Below are positions 18,361 to 28,526 of a stretch of DNA of 64,000 bases, piece after piece. This DNA is from Paracoccus sp. MA. Its GTDB lineage: Bacteria; Pseudomonadota; Alphaproteobacteria; Rhodobacterales; Rhodobacteraceae. The notes below the pieces were generated by a model. The model saw only the letters and a list, made by a program, of their open reading frames with translations. It made no database searches and had not been told where the DNA came from. The DNA lies in NCBI RefSeq assembly GCF_020990385.1, contig NZ_CP087598.1, positions 540,001 through 604,000 on the forward strand. The letters run 5' to 3'. Position 1 is the first letter of the stretch; the number at the start of each line of letters is the position of its first letter. Made by a program: the position numbers and the translations under genes.

Positions 18361-19632
18361 TCAGCCCCAAGGGCCTTGCCCGTCCGGACGCCGCTCGATC
18401 AGCACCGCCGAAATGTCGTCGCTGCGCTGGCCGCCGGCATAATGCGCCGCAGACCAGCAGATCGATTCCAGCAGCGCGTCGCCGCGCAGCATGGCATTGG
18501 TGCGCAGGATGGCGTGCAGCCCCTCTTCGCCCAGGGGCTCGCCGCGGGGATTCTCACTTTCGGTCAGCCCGTCCGAGCTGATGAACAGCCGGTCGCCGGG
18601 GCTCAGGGTCAGCTGCACCTCTTCGTATTCGGCATGGGAAAAGACGCCCACGGGCAGGCCGCCGCCGCCGATGCGCTCGATCCGGCCATCGGCGCGCTGC
18701 AGCACCGGATGCGGGTGGCCCGCCTGCACCAGCCGCAGCCGGCCGGTCAGGAAGTCCAGGTCGGCATAGACCATGGTGAAATAGGATTCGGTGCGCAATT
18801 CCTCGAGCATCAGCATATTGAGCTGGCGCAGGATCTCGGCGGGCGGGCGGGCGTCGTAGAGCCCCAGCTCGGTGATGCGCAGCGCGATGTTGTGGTCGGT
18901 CGCGCCCGAGAGCAGCGCCGCCAGCCGGGCGCTGAGCAGGGCGGCCGCCACGCCATGTCCCGCCACGTCCAGCGCGAACAGCCCGACCCGGCGGGCATTG
19001 ATCGGGAAGAACCCGACCAGGTCGCCGCCGATATGGCCGGCCGGGCGCATCAGCAGGGACAGGTCGAAATCGCCGTAGCGGCCATGACGTTCCCGCACCA
19101 GCCCCTGCTGCAGGCGCTGCGCTTCGCGCAGGTCGCGCTCGATCGCGGCCTGGGTGGCGCGCAATTCGGTCAGCGTGGCGCTGAGCTGGGCATTGGCGTT
19201 GCGCAGCCTTTCCTCCATGCGCAGGATGCGTTCGCTGGCGGACAGCCGGGCCAGCAGCTCGGCCCCCGAGACCGGTTTGGTCAGGAATTCGTCGGCGCCG
19301 GCGCGCAGCCCGTCGGCAATGTCCTTCTTGTCGTTGCGCGAGGTCAGCAGGATGAAATAGCCGTAGCGGTCCGACTGCATCTCGCGGAAGCGGCGGCAGA
19401 AATCCAGCCCGCTCTGCCCCGGCATCATCCAGTCCGAGATCACGATGTCGGGGCGCCGTTCCAGACAGATGCGCATCGCCTCGTCGCCGCTGGCGGCCTC
19501 CACCACGTGATAGCCGGCGCGGGTCAGCTGGACCGCCAGGGTGCGCCTTTGCGCCCGGCTGTCATCGACAAGCAGCACCAGCCGCCAGTTATGCGGGATG
19601 GAGCTTATTGCATGGCCGTCCAGGATCATCAT
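18361..19632 (-). CDS. Response regulator with PP2C/SpoIIE-type serine phosphatase output
   Basis: A 423-aa protein. The receiver domain (about residues 15-130) has the acidic pair VDDS, the phospho-acceptor Asp in ISDWMMPG and the conserved Lys in LTKP. A short coiled coil follows (ERLRNANAQLSATLTELRAT). The C-terminal RsbU/SpoIIE-like PP2C domain shows GGDLVGFF, LDVAGHGVAAALLSARLA and FISSDGLTES. Such proteins switch anti-anti-sigma factors or other partners by dephosphorylation. Two adjacent ATGs (19632 and 19629) are possible starts, neither with a strong ribosome site. It is divergent from the Hpt gene 118 bp away, a likely phosphorelay partner. Confidence 0.9.
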   Translation of the reverse strand: MMILDGHAISSIPHNWRLVLLVDDSRAQRRTLAVQLTRAGYHVVEAASGDEAMRICLERRPDIVISDWMMPGQSGLDFCRRFREMQSDRYGYFILLTSRNDKKDIADGLRAGADEFLTKPVSGAELLARLSASERILRMEERLRNANAQLSATLTELRATQAAIERDLREAQRLQQGLVRERHGRYGDFDLSLLMRPAGHIGGDLVGFFPINARRVGLFALDVAGHGVAAALLSARLAALLSGATDHNIALRITELGLYDARPPAEILRQLNMLMLEELRTESYFTMVYADLDFLTGRLRLVQAGHPHPVLQRADGRIERIGGGGLPVGVFSHAEYEEVQLTLSPGDRLFISSDGLTESENPRGEPLGEEGLHAILRTNAMLRGDALLESICWSAAHYAGGQRSDDISAVLIERRPDGQGPWG

Positions 19633-19750
19633 GCGGACGGTGTAAGCCCGGGCCGCTGAAGGTTCCGTTAATCCGGACAATTTTCGCGATTAACACGTTC
19701 TGGATGATTTCCCTGTTATGAATAAGGGGTGATTCTTCCAAGGGTTGTCC

Positions 19751-20101
19751 ATGCTGGATTGGAACCGTATCAACGAGCTGCGCGGCGAAGTCGGCGATGA
19801 CGAATTCCAGCTGATCCTGGAGCTGTTTCTGGACGAGGTCGAAGGCGTCATCATGCGCCTGTCGCGCCGCGACGCGCTGCGGCTGGAAACCGACCTGCAT
19901 TTCCTGAAGGGCTGCGCCTGGAATCTGGGTTTCTCGGAATTCGGCAATCTCTGCGACGCGGGCGAGCGCAAGGCCGCCGCCGGCCGGCACGGCGAGGTCG
20001 ATGTCGAATCGCTGCTGGCCAGCTATTCCGCCTCGAAACAGGCGCTGATGCGTCAGCTGGACGCGGCGTTGCATCCCGGCAAGCGGGCCCGCCATGCCTA
20101 G
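19751..20101 (+). CDS. Hpt-domain histidine phosphotransfer protein
   Basis: A 116-aa protein, almost entirely one Hpt domain. The phospho-acceptor His is in DLHFLKGCAWNLGF (about residues 37-50), matching HxxKGxxxxxG. ATG at 19751 follows AAGGGTTGTCC. It is divergent from the REC-PP2C gene, with which it probably exchanges phosphate. Its TAG stop (20099-20101) is part of the CTAG target that was duplicated when the adjacent insertion sequence entered, so the protein end is intact. Confidence 0.85.
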   Translation: MLDWNRINELRGEVGDDEFQLILELFLDEVEGVIMRLSRRDALRLETDLHFLKGCAWNLGFSEFGNLCDAGERKAAAGRHGEVDVESLLASYSASKQALMRQLDAALHPGKRARHA

Positions 20102-20120
20102 GTCATGTTGACAAATGGCG
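20102..20120 (+). repeat. Left terminal inverted repeat of the IS
   Basis: GTCATGTTGACAAATGGCG at the left end, matching the reverse complement of the right end (20932-20950), which starts GTCGTGTTGACAAAAGG. The first 17 positions differ at only two places. Confidence 0.85.
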
Positions 20121-20462
20121 GAGCCAGAGCCTGATGCAGGCGACGTCGACGAAGCCAAGGAAGCTTTCGGCGGTTTTGTCGTAGCGGGTTGCAAGGCGGC
20201 GGCTATTTTTCAGCTTGTTGAAGCAGCGCTCGACCATGTTGCGCAGGGTGTAGATGGTCATGTCGACAGCCTTGCGCACCCTTCGGTTCCTTCGCATCGG
20301 TATCATGGGCAGGGCGTTGCGGCTCTCGATGTCTTCCCGAATTTTATCAGAGTCATAGCCCCTGTCGGCGACCAGAACTGCTGGTTGCGGCAGGTTGTCG
20401 GCCATCACCATATCATAGCCGGTGTAGTCGGAATCCTGCCCCGGCGTGATCTCGGTCCTCAT
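20103..20462 (-). CDS. IS transposase, second reading frame
   Basis: 119 codons from the first ATG of the downstream frame, encoding the C-terminal catalytic half. VLVADRGYDSDKI carries the second Asp, and RNMVERCFNKLK is the IS4/IS5 Y-R-E-K-type signature with the catalytic Glu. It overlaps the first frame and is probably made as a fusion by a -1 frameshift at the A4G5 run (20544-20552 on the plus strand, CCCCCTTTT). Translating across that shift restores a continuous transposase ending here. Confidence 0.85.
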   Translation of the reverse strand: MRTEITPGQDSDYTGYDMVMADNLPQPAVLVADRGYDSDKIREDIESRNALPMIPMRRNRRVRKAVDMTIYTLRNMVERCFNKLKNSRRLATRYDKTAESFLGFVDVACIRLWLRHLST

Positions 20463-20884
20463 CGGGAGGCCTGCGCCGTTGACGCGGAGATGGATCTTGG
20501 TCGAGAAGCCACCTCTCGAACGGCCAAGAGCCTCTTTCGGAGTCCCCCTTTTGCGCCCGCCGCATGATGATGGGCGCGGATCACAGTGCTATCAACCATC
20601 TGGAGCTTGTCTGGCGCGATCCCAGCGTGGTTCAGCGCATCCAGGATATCCTCCCACAGTCCCGCCAAAGTCCAGCGGCGGAACTGACGGTAGACCGAGG
20701 ACCACTTGCCAAACTCTTCGGGCAGATCGCGCCATGGCGCACCAGTCCTTGCGATCCAGAATATACCATTCAGAACAAGACGATGGTCCGCAGGTTTCCG
20801 CCCGTTAGGGTGCCGGACGGCACGAATGAAGCCCTCGAAGAAGGTCCACTCATCGTCGGATATCAGGTTGCGTGCCAAGTTCAT
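20459..20884 (-). CDS. IS transposase, first reading frame
   Basis: 141 codons with the N-terminal DUF4096/helix-turn-helix region (DDEWTFFEGFI..., FWIARTGAPWRDLPEEFGKW). The first catalytic Asp is in MVDSTVIRAHHHAAG. After AGAKGG the reading should change frame: in the -1 frame the sequence continues TPKEALGRSRGGFSTKIHL, the usual continuation in this family, so residues after about 110 in this frame are probably not part of the functional enzyme. ATG at 20884 is 66 bp inside the right end. Confidence 0.85.
   Translation of the reverse strand: MNLARNLISDDEWTFFEGFIRAVRHPNGRKPADHRLVLNGIFWIARTGAPWRDLPEEFGKWSSVYRQFRRWTLAGLWEDILDALNHAGIAPDKLQMVDSTVIRAHHHAAGAKGGLRKRLLAVREVASRPRSISASTAQASR
20544..20552 (-). 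promoter_or_regulatory. Probable -1 frameshift site in the IS transposase
   Basis: On the coding strand this is AAAAGGGGG followed by ACTCCG. Moving back one base after the glycine codons joins the first frame to the family-typical continuation GTPKEALGRSRGG. Two-frame transposases with such a slippery run are common in IS427-type elements. Confidence 0.65.
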
Positions 20885-20967
20885 CTCCCACGTAGAGATG
20901 AGCTTGAATCATAGGACGACTGCCAGAGGAATCCCTTTTGTCAACACGACCTAGCGCCGTGCCGGGA

Positions 20968-22206
20968 TCAGATCAGGAACTCTGCCAGGACCGGGTCGCG
21001 GGTGATGTCGCGATAGCCGATCCCCGCCGCGTCCAGCCTTTCGCAGATCCGTTCGAGATTGGCGGGGGCGGTGGTCTCGATGCCGATCAGGACCGAGCCG
21101 AAATTGCGCGCCGATTTCTTCAGGTATTCGAAGCGGGCGATATCGTCCTCGGGGCCGAGCAGCTGCAGGAAGTCGCGCAGCGCGCCGGGCCGCTGCGGCA
21201 TGCGCAGGATGAAATAGCGCTTGAGGCCCGAGAAACGCTGGGCGCGCTCCTTGACCTCGGGCAGGCGCTCGAAATCGAAATTGCCGCCCGAGCAGATGCA
21301 GACCACGCGCTTGCCGGCCAGCCCGGGCATGTCGCGCAGCACGTCCACCGCCAGCGCCCCGGCGGGTTCCAGCACGATGCCCTCGATGTTCAGCATCTCC
21401 AGCATGGTGGCGCAGATGCGGTCCTCGGGCGCGGTATGGACCCGGTCGGCGCCGAAGCCGGCGAGCGCGCGAAACGGCAGGTCGCCGATCCGCGCCACCG
21501 CGGCGCCGTCGACGAAATTGTCCACCGCCGGCAGCGTCACCGGCGTCCCGGCCAGCAGCGCCTCACGCAGGCTGGCGCCGCCCTCGGGCTCGGCGAATTC
21601 GGCGCGCGTGCCGGGGGCCAGTTCCGAAAGCAGCCGGGTCACGCCGGCGGCCAGCCCGCCGCCGCCGACCGGCAGCACCACGACATCCGGCGCCTCGCCC
21701 AACTGGTCGAGCAGCTCCAGCCCGACCGTGGCCTGTCCCTCGATGATGTCGGCATCGTCGAAGGGCGACAGGAAGGTCGCGTCCTGCGCCCGGGCGAAGT
21801 CCTGCGCCGCCGCCAGGGTCTGGTCGAAATAATCGCCGGTCAGCACGATCTCGATGGCGCCGTTGCCGAAGATGCGGGTCTTGTCGATCTTCTGCCTGGG
21901 CGTGGTGACGGGCATGAAGATCGTGCCGCGGGCGCCGAAATGCCGGCAGGCAAAGGCCATGCCCTGGGCATGGTTGCCGGCGCTGGCGCAGACGAAATGC
22001 CCCTGCGAGCCGGCCCCGATCTTGCGCATGGCGTTGAAGGCGCCGCGCAGCTTGTAGCTGCGCACCGGCGTCAGGTCCTCGCGTTTCAGCCAGATCTCAG
22101 CGCCGTATTTCGCCGAGAGGTGGTCGTTCTTCTGCAGGGGCGTCGGCTCGAAGAGGTCGCGCAACGCGATCTCTGCCTGGCGGACAGAGGCGGCAAAGTT
22201 TTCCAT
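20968..22206 (-). CDS. ilvA: Threonine ammonia-lyase
   Basis: A 412-aa PLP enzyme that deaminates threonine to 2-oxobutyrate, the first step of isoleucine synthesis. The PLP lysine is in [13 protein letters not shown] (about residue 55) and the phosphate-binding loop is [10 protein letters not shown] near 178. The C-terminal ACT-like regulatory region ([18 protein letters not shown]) is a single copy, as in the shorter 410-420 aa form. ATG at 22206 is used; an in-frame TTG at 22242 is possible. It is divergent from argG with 178 bp between them, and the IS lies 14 bp beyond its stop. Confidence 0.93.
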   Translation of the reverse strand: MENFAASVRQAEIALRDLFEPTPLQKNDHLSAKYGAEIWLKREDLTPVRSYKLRGAFNAMRKIGAGSQGHFVCASAGNHAQGMAFACRHFGARGTIFMPVTTPRQKIDKTRIFGNGAIEIVLTGDYFDQTLAAAQDFARAQDATFLSPFDDADIIEGQATVGLELLDQLGEAPDVVVLPVGGGGLAAGVTRLLSELAPGTRAEFAEPEGGASLREALLAGTPVTLPAVDNFVDGAAVARIGDLPFRALAGFGADRVHTAPEDRICATMLEMLNIEGIVLEPAGALAVDVLRDMPGLAGKRVVCICSGGNFDFERLPEVKERAQRFSGLKRYFILRMPQRPGALRDFLQLLGPEDDIARFEYLKKSARNFGSVLIGIETTAPANLERICERLDAAGIGYRDITRDPVLAEFLI

Positions 22207-22384
22207 ATATCCGCGAATGGCGCGAAACGGGCGATTTGGCAAGGTGGCTCAGCGGAAAGATCTGTCGCGGGGGCAGAGCAACACGATGAAGCGGCCGCCG
22301 CAACCTCGCTCCCGGCAAGGCTCCCCTTGTGACGCCCGGCGAATGCGCCTATTCCCTGCCGAAATTTCACTGGGGGTCATCCGC

Positions 22385-23611
<1,227 letters not shown>

Positions 23612-23630
23612 CCGCACCCGCATTGCATGC

Positions 23631-23661
23631 AAAAGGCCGCGGGCAGGTTCCGCGGCCTTTT
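23631..23661 (+). terminator. Terminator after argG
   Basis: AAAAGGCCGCGG pairs with CCGCGGCCTTTT across a 7-base loop, ending in TTTT. This is a clear bidirectional-type hairpin just beyond the argG stop. Confidence 0.85.
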
Positions 23662-23696
23662 CGCTGGCCGATCCGTCCGATGACCCATCGTCCTGG

Positions 23697-23741
23697 CCGG
23701 CTTCTTCGTTCCCCAAAATACCCTCGCCGGAGGCGTCCGCC
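23697..23741 (-). repeat. Dispersed intergenic repeat, copy C
   Basis: Read on the minus strand: GCCTCCGGCGAGGGTATTTT followed by GGGGAACGAAGAAGCCGG. It shares the TATTT...GAACGAAGAAG core with copy B and GCCTCCGGCG with copies H and I. Confidence 0.6.
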
Positions 23742-23833
23742 TCTCGCTCACTGCTCTCCGGCTCCCCCGCCTGGGGAACCGCGACCGCCATGGCGCGTTC
23801 GCCCGCAGGCAACGGTCCAGGGAGGAACCGGAA

Positions 23834-24313
23834 ATGACCATGGCCAAGAACACCGTCTGCCTCTGGTATGACAAGGATGCCGAGGCGGCTGCCCGCTTCT
23901 ATGCCGAGACCTTTCCCGACAGCGCCGTCACCGCGGTGCGCCACGCGCCCAGCGATTTTCCGTCAGGCAAGGCGGGCGATGTGCTGCTGGTCGAGTTCAC
24001 CGTCGCGGGCATCCCCTGCGTCGGCCTGAACGGCGGCCCGACCTTCCGGCACAGCGAGGCCTTCTCATTCCAGATCGCCACCGACGACCAGGAGGAGACC
24101 GACCGCTACTGGGATGCGATCGTCGGCAATGGCGGCCAGGAAAGCGCCTGCGGCTGGTGCAGGGACAGATGGGGCATTTCCTGGCAGATCACGCCGCGCG
24201 TGCTGACCGATGCGCTGGCCGCCGGCGGCGACGAGGCGAAACGCGCCTTCGAGGCGATGATGGAGATGACCCGGATCGACGTCGCGGCCATCGAGGCGGC
24301 GCGGCGCGGCTGA
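23834..24313 (+). CDS. VOC-superfamily protein (PhnB-like)
   Basis: A 159-aa protein of the glyoxalase/bleomycin-resistance (VOC) fold, subgroup annotated as PhnB-like or 3-demethylubiquinone methyltransferase-like. It begins KNTVCLWYDKDAEAAARFY and contains GGPTFRHSEAFSFQI and the CGWCRDRWGISWQI block typical of this subgroup. ATG at 23834 follows GGGAGGAA, and a second in-frame ATG at 23840 is possible. Metal ligands and substrate are not certain. It stands alone between the argG terminator and mog. Confidence 0.8.
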   Translation: MTMAKNTVCLWYDKDAEAAARFYAETFPDSAVTAVRHAPSDFPSGKAGDVLLVEFTVAGIPCVGLNGGPTFRHSEAFSFQIATDDQEETDRYWDAIVGNGGQESACGWCRDRWGISWQITPRVLTDALAAGGDEAKRAFEAMMEMTRIDVAAIEAARRG

Positions 24314-24355
24314 GCCGCGCTTCCCTTCGCGCGCCGCCTGCGGCAGGATGCGGCC

Positions 24356-24901
24356 ATGACCCAGAACCCCGACCGCCCCGCCCATATCGCCATCGTCACC
24401 GTCTCGGACCGCGCCGCCCGCGGCGAATATCAGGACAAGGGCGGGCCGGGGGCCGAGGACTGGCTGCGTGCAACCATCACCTCGCCCATGGACATCACGC
24501 GCCGCATCATTCCGGACGGGCGCGAGATCGTCGCCGATTGCCTGCGCGACCTGGCCGACGAACAGGGCGCCGACCTGATCCTGATCACCGGCGGCACCGG
24601 CCCGGCCCCGCGCGATCAGACGCCCGAGGCCATGGCCGAGGTGATCGAAAAGGAACTGCCCGGCTTCGGCGAGGAAATGCGCCGCGCCAGCCTGCGCGAG
24701 GTGCCGACCGCCATCCTGTCGCGGCAGAGCGCGGGCATCCGCGGCGCGACTCTGATGATCACCATCCCCGGCAAGCCCTCGGCCATCGCCACCTGCCTCG
24801 ATGCGGTCTTCGCGGCGGTGCCCTATTGCCTCGACCTGATCGGGGCGGCCTATGTGGAAACCGACCCCGCCCGCATCAAGGCGTTCCGGCCGAAGACATA
24901 G
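24356..24901 (+). CDS. mog: Molybdopterin adenylyltransferase (MogA-type)
   Basis: A 181-aa MoaB/Mog-fold protein that adenylylates molybdopterin before molybdate insertion. Family features are VTVSDRAARGEYQDKGGPG (residues 15-33), the GGTGPAPRDQTPEA loop near 80-93, and MITIPGKPSAIATCL near 140. ATG at 24356 comes after a GC-rich leader. The last 26 bp overlap the convergent frcK gene. Confidence 0.9.
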   Translation: MTQNPDRPAHIAIVTVSDRAARGEYQDKGGPGAEDWLRATITSPMDITRRIIPDGREIVADCLRDLADEQGADLILITGGTGPAPRDQTPEAMAEVIEKELPGFGEEMRRASLREVPTAILSRQSAGIRGATLMITIPGKPSAIATCLDAVFAAVPYCLDLIGAAYVETDPARIKAFRPKT

Positions 24902-25490
24902 CCGCCGGCCGGACCAGCAGATCGGCCGGCAGGGATTCGCGCAGCACCAGCTCGGCATTGCCCAGATCGTTCTCCAGATGCGCCATCACCTCGGCCGGCG
25001 AACGGCCAAGACCCTGCCAGCGCGCGGTCAGGCGGCGGCGCAGCTCCTCCATCGGCACGTCCAGCATGACCGACAGGTCCCAAAGGCCCGCCAGCTTGCG
25101 CCAGGGCGTCCGGTCCAGCAGCAGGTAATTGCCCTCGACCAGCACCAGCCGGGTCGCCGCCTCGACCCGACCGGCCCCGGCGATGGAGAGGTCCAGCCCG
25201 CGGTCGAAGACCGGGTGGACCACCTCGCCCCCGGCCTTCAGCCGCTGCACCAGCGCGACGAAGCCCGCCGCGTCGAAGGTCTGGGGCGCGCCCTTGCAGC
25301 CGCGCAGCCCCTCCGCTTCCAGCAGCCGGTTGTCCAGATGGAACCCGTCCATCGGCACCAGCGCCGCATCCGCAAGCCCGGCCGCCAGCCGGGCGGCCAG
25401 GGTCGATTTCCCCGATCCCGGCGCCCCGACGATGGCGACGATCCGCCGTCCGGGTCCCAGCCCCGCAATCCGGTCCAGTATTTCTCTCAT
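24876..25490 (-). CDS. frcK: FrcK-type P-loop kinase of the fructose operon
   Basis: A 204-aa uridine-kinase-like protein with Walker A GAPGSGKST at residues 22-30, MDGFHLDN downstream and a lid-like RRRLTARW segment. In rhizobia a kinase of this type closes the frcBCAK fructose-uptake operon, and gene order here is the same. The start is ATG at 25490; a TTG at 25496 is in frame. Repeat copy D fills the 61-bp gap to frcA. The 3' end overlaps mog by 26 bp, tail to tail. Confidence 0.82.
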   Translation of the reverse strand: MREILDRIAGLGPGRRIVAIVGAPGSGKSTLAARLAAGLADAALVPMDGFHLDNRLLEAEGLRGCKGAPQTFDAAGFVALVQRLKAGGEVVHPVFDRGLDLSIAGAGRVEAATRLVLVEGNYLLLDRTPWRKLAGLWDLSVMLDVPMEELRRRLTARWQGLGRSPAEVMAHLENDLGNAELVLRESLPADLLVRPAAMSSAGTP

Positions 25491-25541
25491 GCGCAAATAT
25501 CCCGGGGGGAGTCCGAAGGACGGGGGGCAGAGCCCCCCGCA
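25486..25541 (-). repeat. Dispersed intergenic repeat, copy D
   Basis: Read on the minus strand it has the hairpin CGGGGGGC-TCT-GCCCCCCG, then CCCGGGATATTTGCGCATGAG; the arm towards AGAGAAAT runs into the first codons of frcK. It lies between frcA and frcK and closely resembles copy E. Confidence 0.6.
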
Positions 25542-25551
25542 GCCGTGCCGT

Positions 25552-26346
25552 TCAGGCCGCCGTTGCCACCTCGTCCGGAACCTTGGCCCCGGTCATGAAG
25601 GCCACCGCGTCCGACATCGAGTAATCCTGCGGCCGGATCACGCACAGCCGCCGGCCCAGCCGGTGGATATGGATGCGGTCGGCCACCTCGAAGACATGCG
25701 GCATGTTGTGGCTGATCAGGATGATCGGGATCCCGCGCGAGCGCACGTCGCGGATCAACTCCAGCACGCGGCGGCTTTCCTTGACGCCAAGTGCCGCCGT
25801 CGGTTCGTCCAGGATCACCACCTTGGAGCCGAAGGCGGCCGCCCGCGCCACCGCCACGCCCTGGCGCTGGCCGCCCGACAGGGTCTCGACCGCCTGGTTG
25901 ATGTTCTGGATCGTCATCAGCCCCAGCTCGGTCAGCTTCTCGCGGGCGAATTTCTCCATCGCCGGGCGGTCGAGTTTGCGGAACCACTGGCCCATGATGC
26001 CGGGTTTGCGCAATTCGCGGCCCATGAACATGTTGTCGGCGATGGAGAGGGCAGGGGACATGGCCAGCGTCTGATAGACGCATTCGATGCCATGGCCGCG
26101 CGCATCCAGCGGGCTGGCAAAGCGCACCGGCCTGCCCTCCAGCGTGATTTCGCCCTCGTCGGGCTGGACCGCCCCGGACAGCGCCTTGATCAGCGAAGAC
26201 TTGCCGGCGCCGTTGTCGCCGATGACCGCCAGGATCTCGCCCGGCATCAGGTCGAAGTCGCAATGGTCCAGCGCCGTGACCTTGCCATAGCGCTTGACCA
26301 GGCCGCGGGCCTTCAGAAGCGGTTCTGCGGAAGTGTTCGCGTTCAT
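25552..26346 (-). CDS. frcA: Fructose ABC importer ATPase
   Basis: A 264-aa ATPase of the CUT2 class but with a single nucleotide-binding domain, as in rhizobial FrcA. Walker A GDNGAGKSS is at residues 43-51, the signature LSGGQRQG near 151 and Walker B VVILDEP near 171. The start ATG at 26346 overlaps the frcC stop by four bases (ATGA). It works with FrcC and FrcB at the inner membrane. The gene before it and the kinase after it are in the usual frcBCAK order. Confidence 0.9.
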   Translation of the reverse strand: MNANTSAEPLLKARGLVKRYGKVTALDHCDFDLMPGEILAVIGDNGAGKSSLIKALSGAVQPDEGEITLEGRPVRFASPLDARGHGIECVYQTLAMSPALSIADNMFMGRELRKPGIMGQWFRKLDRPAMEKFAREKLTELGLMTIQNINQAVETLSGGQRQGVAVARAAAFGSKVVILDEPTAALGVKESRRVLELIRDVRSRGIPIILISHNMPHVFEVADRIHIHRLGRRLCVIRPQDYSMSDAVAFMTGAKVPDEVATAA

Positions 26347-27416
26347 GCCGATGCCTTTCTGATCCATTGATCCACCGCCACGGCGAGGATGATGAGCAGG
26401 CCGATGAGGAAGAAGGTCCATTGCGGGTCTGTGCCGACCATCTTCAGCCCCATCTCGAACACGCCGACGATCAGCGCGCCGAAGAACATGCCGACGATCG
26501 AGCCCCGGCCGCCGAACAGGCTGATGCCCCCGATCACCACCGCGGTGATGGACTGGATGTTGCCCAGCTGCCCGGTCGAGGCCGAGGGCGAGACCGAGCC
26601 GAAGCGGCCGATCATCACCCAGCCCGCGATGGCGCAGAACAGGCCCGCCAGCGCATAGACCTGGATCAGCACCCGCCTGGTGCGCACCCCGGCCAGCTCT
26701 GCCGCCTCCGGGTCGTCGCCGACGGCATAGACATGCCGGCCCCAGGCGGTATGGCGCAGGACGTAGGCCAGGATCGCGACCAGCGCCACCATCAGGAACA
26801 CGGCATAGAGGATCTTCACCCCGCCGGGCTGGATGGAATAGCCCCAGAATTGCAGCGCCGGCGCCTCGGCGGCGATGGCCGAGGAGCGGATCGTCTCGTT
26901 CGCGGAATAGATGTAGTTCGCCGCCAGGATGATCTGCCAGGTGCCCAGCGTCACGATGAAGGGCGGCAGCTTGATGCGGGCGACCAGCCAGCCATTGGCA
27001 AAGCCCATGGCCGTGCCCGCCGCCAGCCCCAGCGCGATGGCCAGCGGCGCCGGGATGCCGTAGCGGAAGGTGAACTGCCCCATCAGCACCGAGGAGAACA
27101 CCGCGATGGCGCCGACCGACAGGTCGATCCCGGCGGTCAGCACCACCAGCGACTGCGCACAGCCCAGGATGCCGACGATGGCGATCTGCTGCAGGATGGT
27201 GGACAGCGTGACCGCCTTGAAGAAGTTCGGCGACAGCAGGCCGAAGACGATGATCGCCGCGACCAGCACGATCATCGGCACCGCCGAGGGCGTCATGTGC
27301 AGCCAGTGCTGCAGGCGCTTCAAGGCGGTTTTCTGTTCCTGGAACTCGGCAACCTTGTCCGAGGCGCCTTGCAGGCCCTCCTCGTAGCCGGCGGCCGTCT
27401 TGGTGTCGGATGACAT
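26343..27416 (-). CDS. frcC: Fructose ABC importer permease
   Basis: A 357-aa permease of the RbsC/FrcC (CUT2) family, with a hydrophilic N-terminal extension of about 45 residues (DKVAEFQEQKTALKRLQHW) and then eight to ten membrane segments. Family blocks include LTAGIDLSVGAI and GRHVYAVGDDPEAAELAGV. ATG at 27416 follows GGGGGAG. The C-terminus overlaps frcA (ATGA). Confidence 0.92.
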   Translation of the reverse strand: MSSDTKTAAGYEEGLQGASDKVAEFQEQKTALKRLQHWLHMTPSAVPMIVLVAAIIVFGLLSPNFFKAVTLSTILQQIAIVGILGCAQSLVVLTAGIDLSVGAIAVFSSVLMGQFTFRYGIPAPLAIALGLAAGTAMGFANGWLVARIKLPPFIVTLGTWQIILAANYIYSANETIRSSAIAAEAPALQFWGYSIQPGGVKILYAVFLMVALVAILAYVLRHTAWGRHVYAVGDDPEAAELAGVRTRRVLIQVYALAGLFCAIAGWVMIGRFGSVSPSASTGQLGNIQSITAVVIGGISLFGGRGSIVGMFFGALIVGVFEMGLKMVGTDPQWTFFLIGLLIILAVAVDQWIRKASA

Positions 27417-27468
27417 GGACGGTCTCCCCCTTTGCAAGGCGCCGCTCCGGACGCCGCTGCCTGTGGTC

Positions 27469-27490
27469 AGGGCGAGGCATCCCCCGCCCT
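27469..27490 (-). promoter_or_regulatory. Short stem-loop between frcB and frcC
   Basis: AGGGCG and CGCCCT flank a 10-base loop in the 90-bp gap between frcB and frcC. A small hairpin here could let the binding-protein message outlast the permease part; this is a weak inference. Confidence 0.3.
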
Positions 27491-27506
27491 GCGGTTCAAT
27501 CGAGGC

Positions 27507-28526
27507 TCAGCCCCAGCAAAGCTCGGCGCCGCGGGCCGAGTCGATGGATTCGACGCCCTCGGCCGGCTTGTCGGTGACCAGCTGCACGCCGGTATCGACG
27601 AAGTCCTTGCCCTCGGTCGGCGCGGGCTTGGTGCCGTCCTTGGCGAAGGCGGCGATGGCCTCGATGCCTTGCGACGCCATGTCCAGCGGATATTGCTGCG
27701 AGGTGGCGCCGATCACGCCCTCCGCGACGTTCTGCACGCCCGGGCATCCGCCATCGACCGAAACGATCAGCACGTCGTTCTCGCGCCCGACGGCCTTCAG
27801 CGCCTCATAGGCGCCGGCGGCGGCGGGTTCGTTGATGGTATAGACCAGGTTGATGTCGGGGTCCTTGGCCAGCAGGCTCTCCATGGCCTTCAGCCCGCCT
27901 TCCTCATTGCCCGAGGTGACCTCGTGGCCGACGATGCGCGGATCGGTCTCGTCGCCCCATTTCTCGGGGTCGCCCAGCTCGATGCCGAAGCCCTGCAGGA
28001 AGCCCTGGTCGCGCAGCACGTCGACCGAGGGCTGCGAGATCGCCAGATCCAGAAGCGCGATCCTGGCCTCGGCCGCCGCGTCGCCCATGGTGGCCCTGGC
28101 CCATTGGCCGATCAGCTCGCCGGCCTTGAAATTGTCGGTGGCGAAGGTCGCGTCCGCCGCGTCGATCGGGTCCAGCGGCGTGTCCAGCGCGATGACCAGC
28201 AGCCCGGCATCCCGCGCCGCCTGCACGGAATCGACGATGGCCTTGGTGTCCGAGGCGGTGATCAGGATGCCCTTGGCGCCGTCCGCGATGCAGGCCTCGA
28301 CCGCCGCGACCTGGCTTTCGTGGTCGCCGTCGATGCGGCCGGCATAGGATTTCAGCTCGATCCCCAGTTCGGCCGCCTTGGTCTGGGCGCCTTCCTTCAT
28401 CTTCACGAAGAAGGGGTTGGTGTCGGTCTTGGTGATCAGACAGGCGCTGTCGGCCTGCGCCATGCCGGCGATCAGGGTCAGGGCCGTGCCCGCCAGCGCC
28501 GCGCGCAGCAGTGTCGTCTTGGTCAT
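27507..28526 (-). CDS. frcB: Fructose ABC importer periplasmic binding protein
   Basis: A 339-aa protein of the ribose-binding/FrcB type. The signal peptide ends at AGMAQA near residue 25. The mature protein shows [48 protein letters not shown] and [16 protein letters not shown], characteristic of the periplasmic binding protein 4 domain. ATG at 28526 has an excellent GGAGGAAGGA site. It is the first gene of frcBCAK, directly controlled by the divergent ROK regulator. Confidence 0.92.
   Translation of the reverse strand: MTKTTLLRAALAGTALTLIAGMAQADSACLITKTDTNPFFVKMKEGAQTKAAELGIELKSYAGRIDGDHESQVAAVEACIADGAKGILITASDTKAIVDSVQAARDAGLLVIALDTPLDPIDAADATFATDNFKAGELIGQWARATMGDAAAEARIALLDLAISQPSVDVLRDQGFLQGFGIELGDPEKWGDETDPRIVGHEVTSGNEEGGLKAMESLLAKDPDINLVYTINEPAAAGAYEALKAVGRENDVLIVSVDGGCPGVQNVAEGVIGATSQQYPLDMASQGIEAIAAFAKDGTKPAPTEGKDFVDTGVQLVTDKPAEGVESIDSARGAELCWG

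Larger units (their letters stand above)
20102..20950 (-). mobile_element. IS5-family (IS427-type) insertion sequence
   Basis: The element is 849 bp, with terminal inverted repeats GTC(A/G)TGTTGACAAA at 20102-20116 and 20936-20950. It is flanked by CTAG on both sides (20098-20101 and 20951-20954), which is either a 4-bp duplication or a TA duplication within GG/CC ends. It encodes a DDE transposase in two overlapping frames on the minus strand. Both frames and both ends are intact, so the copy may be active. It separates hpt from the convergent ilvA gene. Confidence 0.93.
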
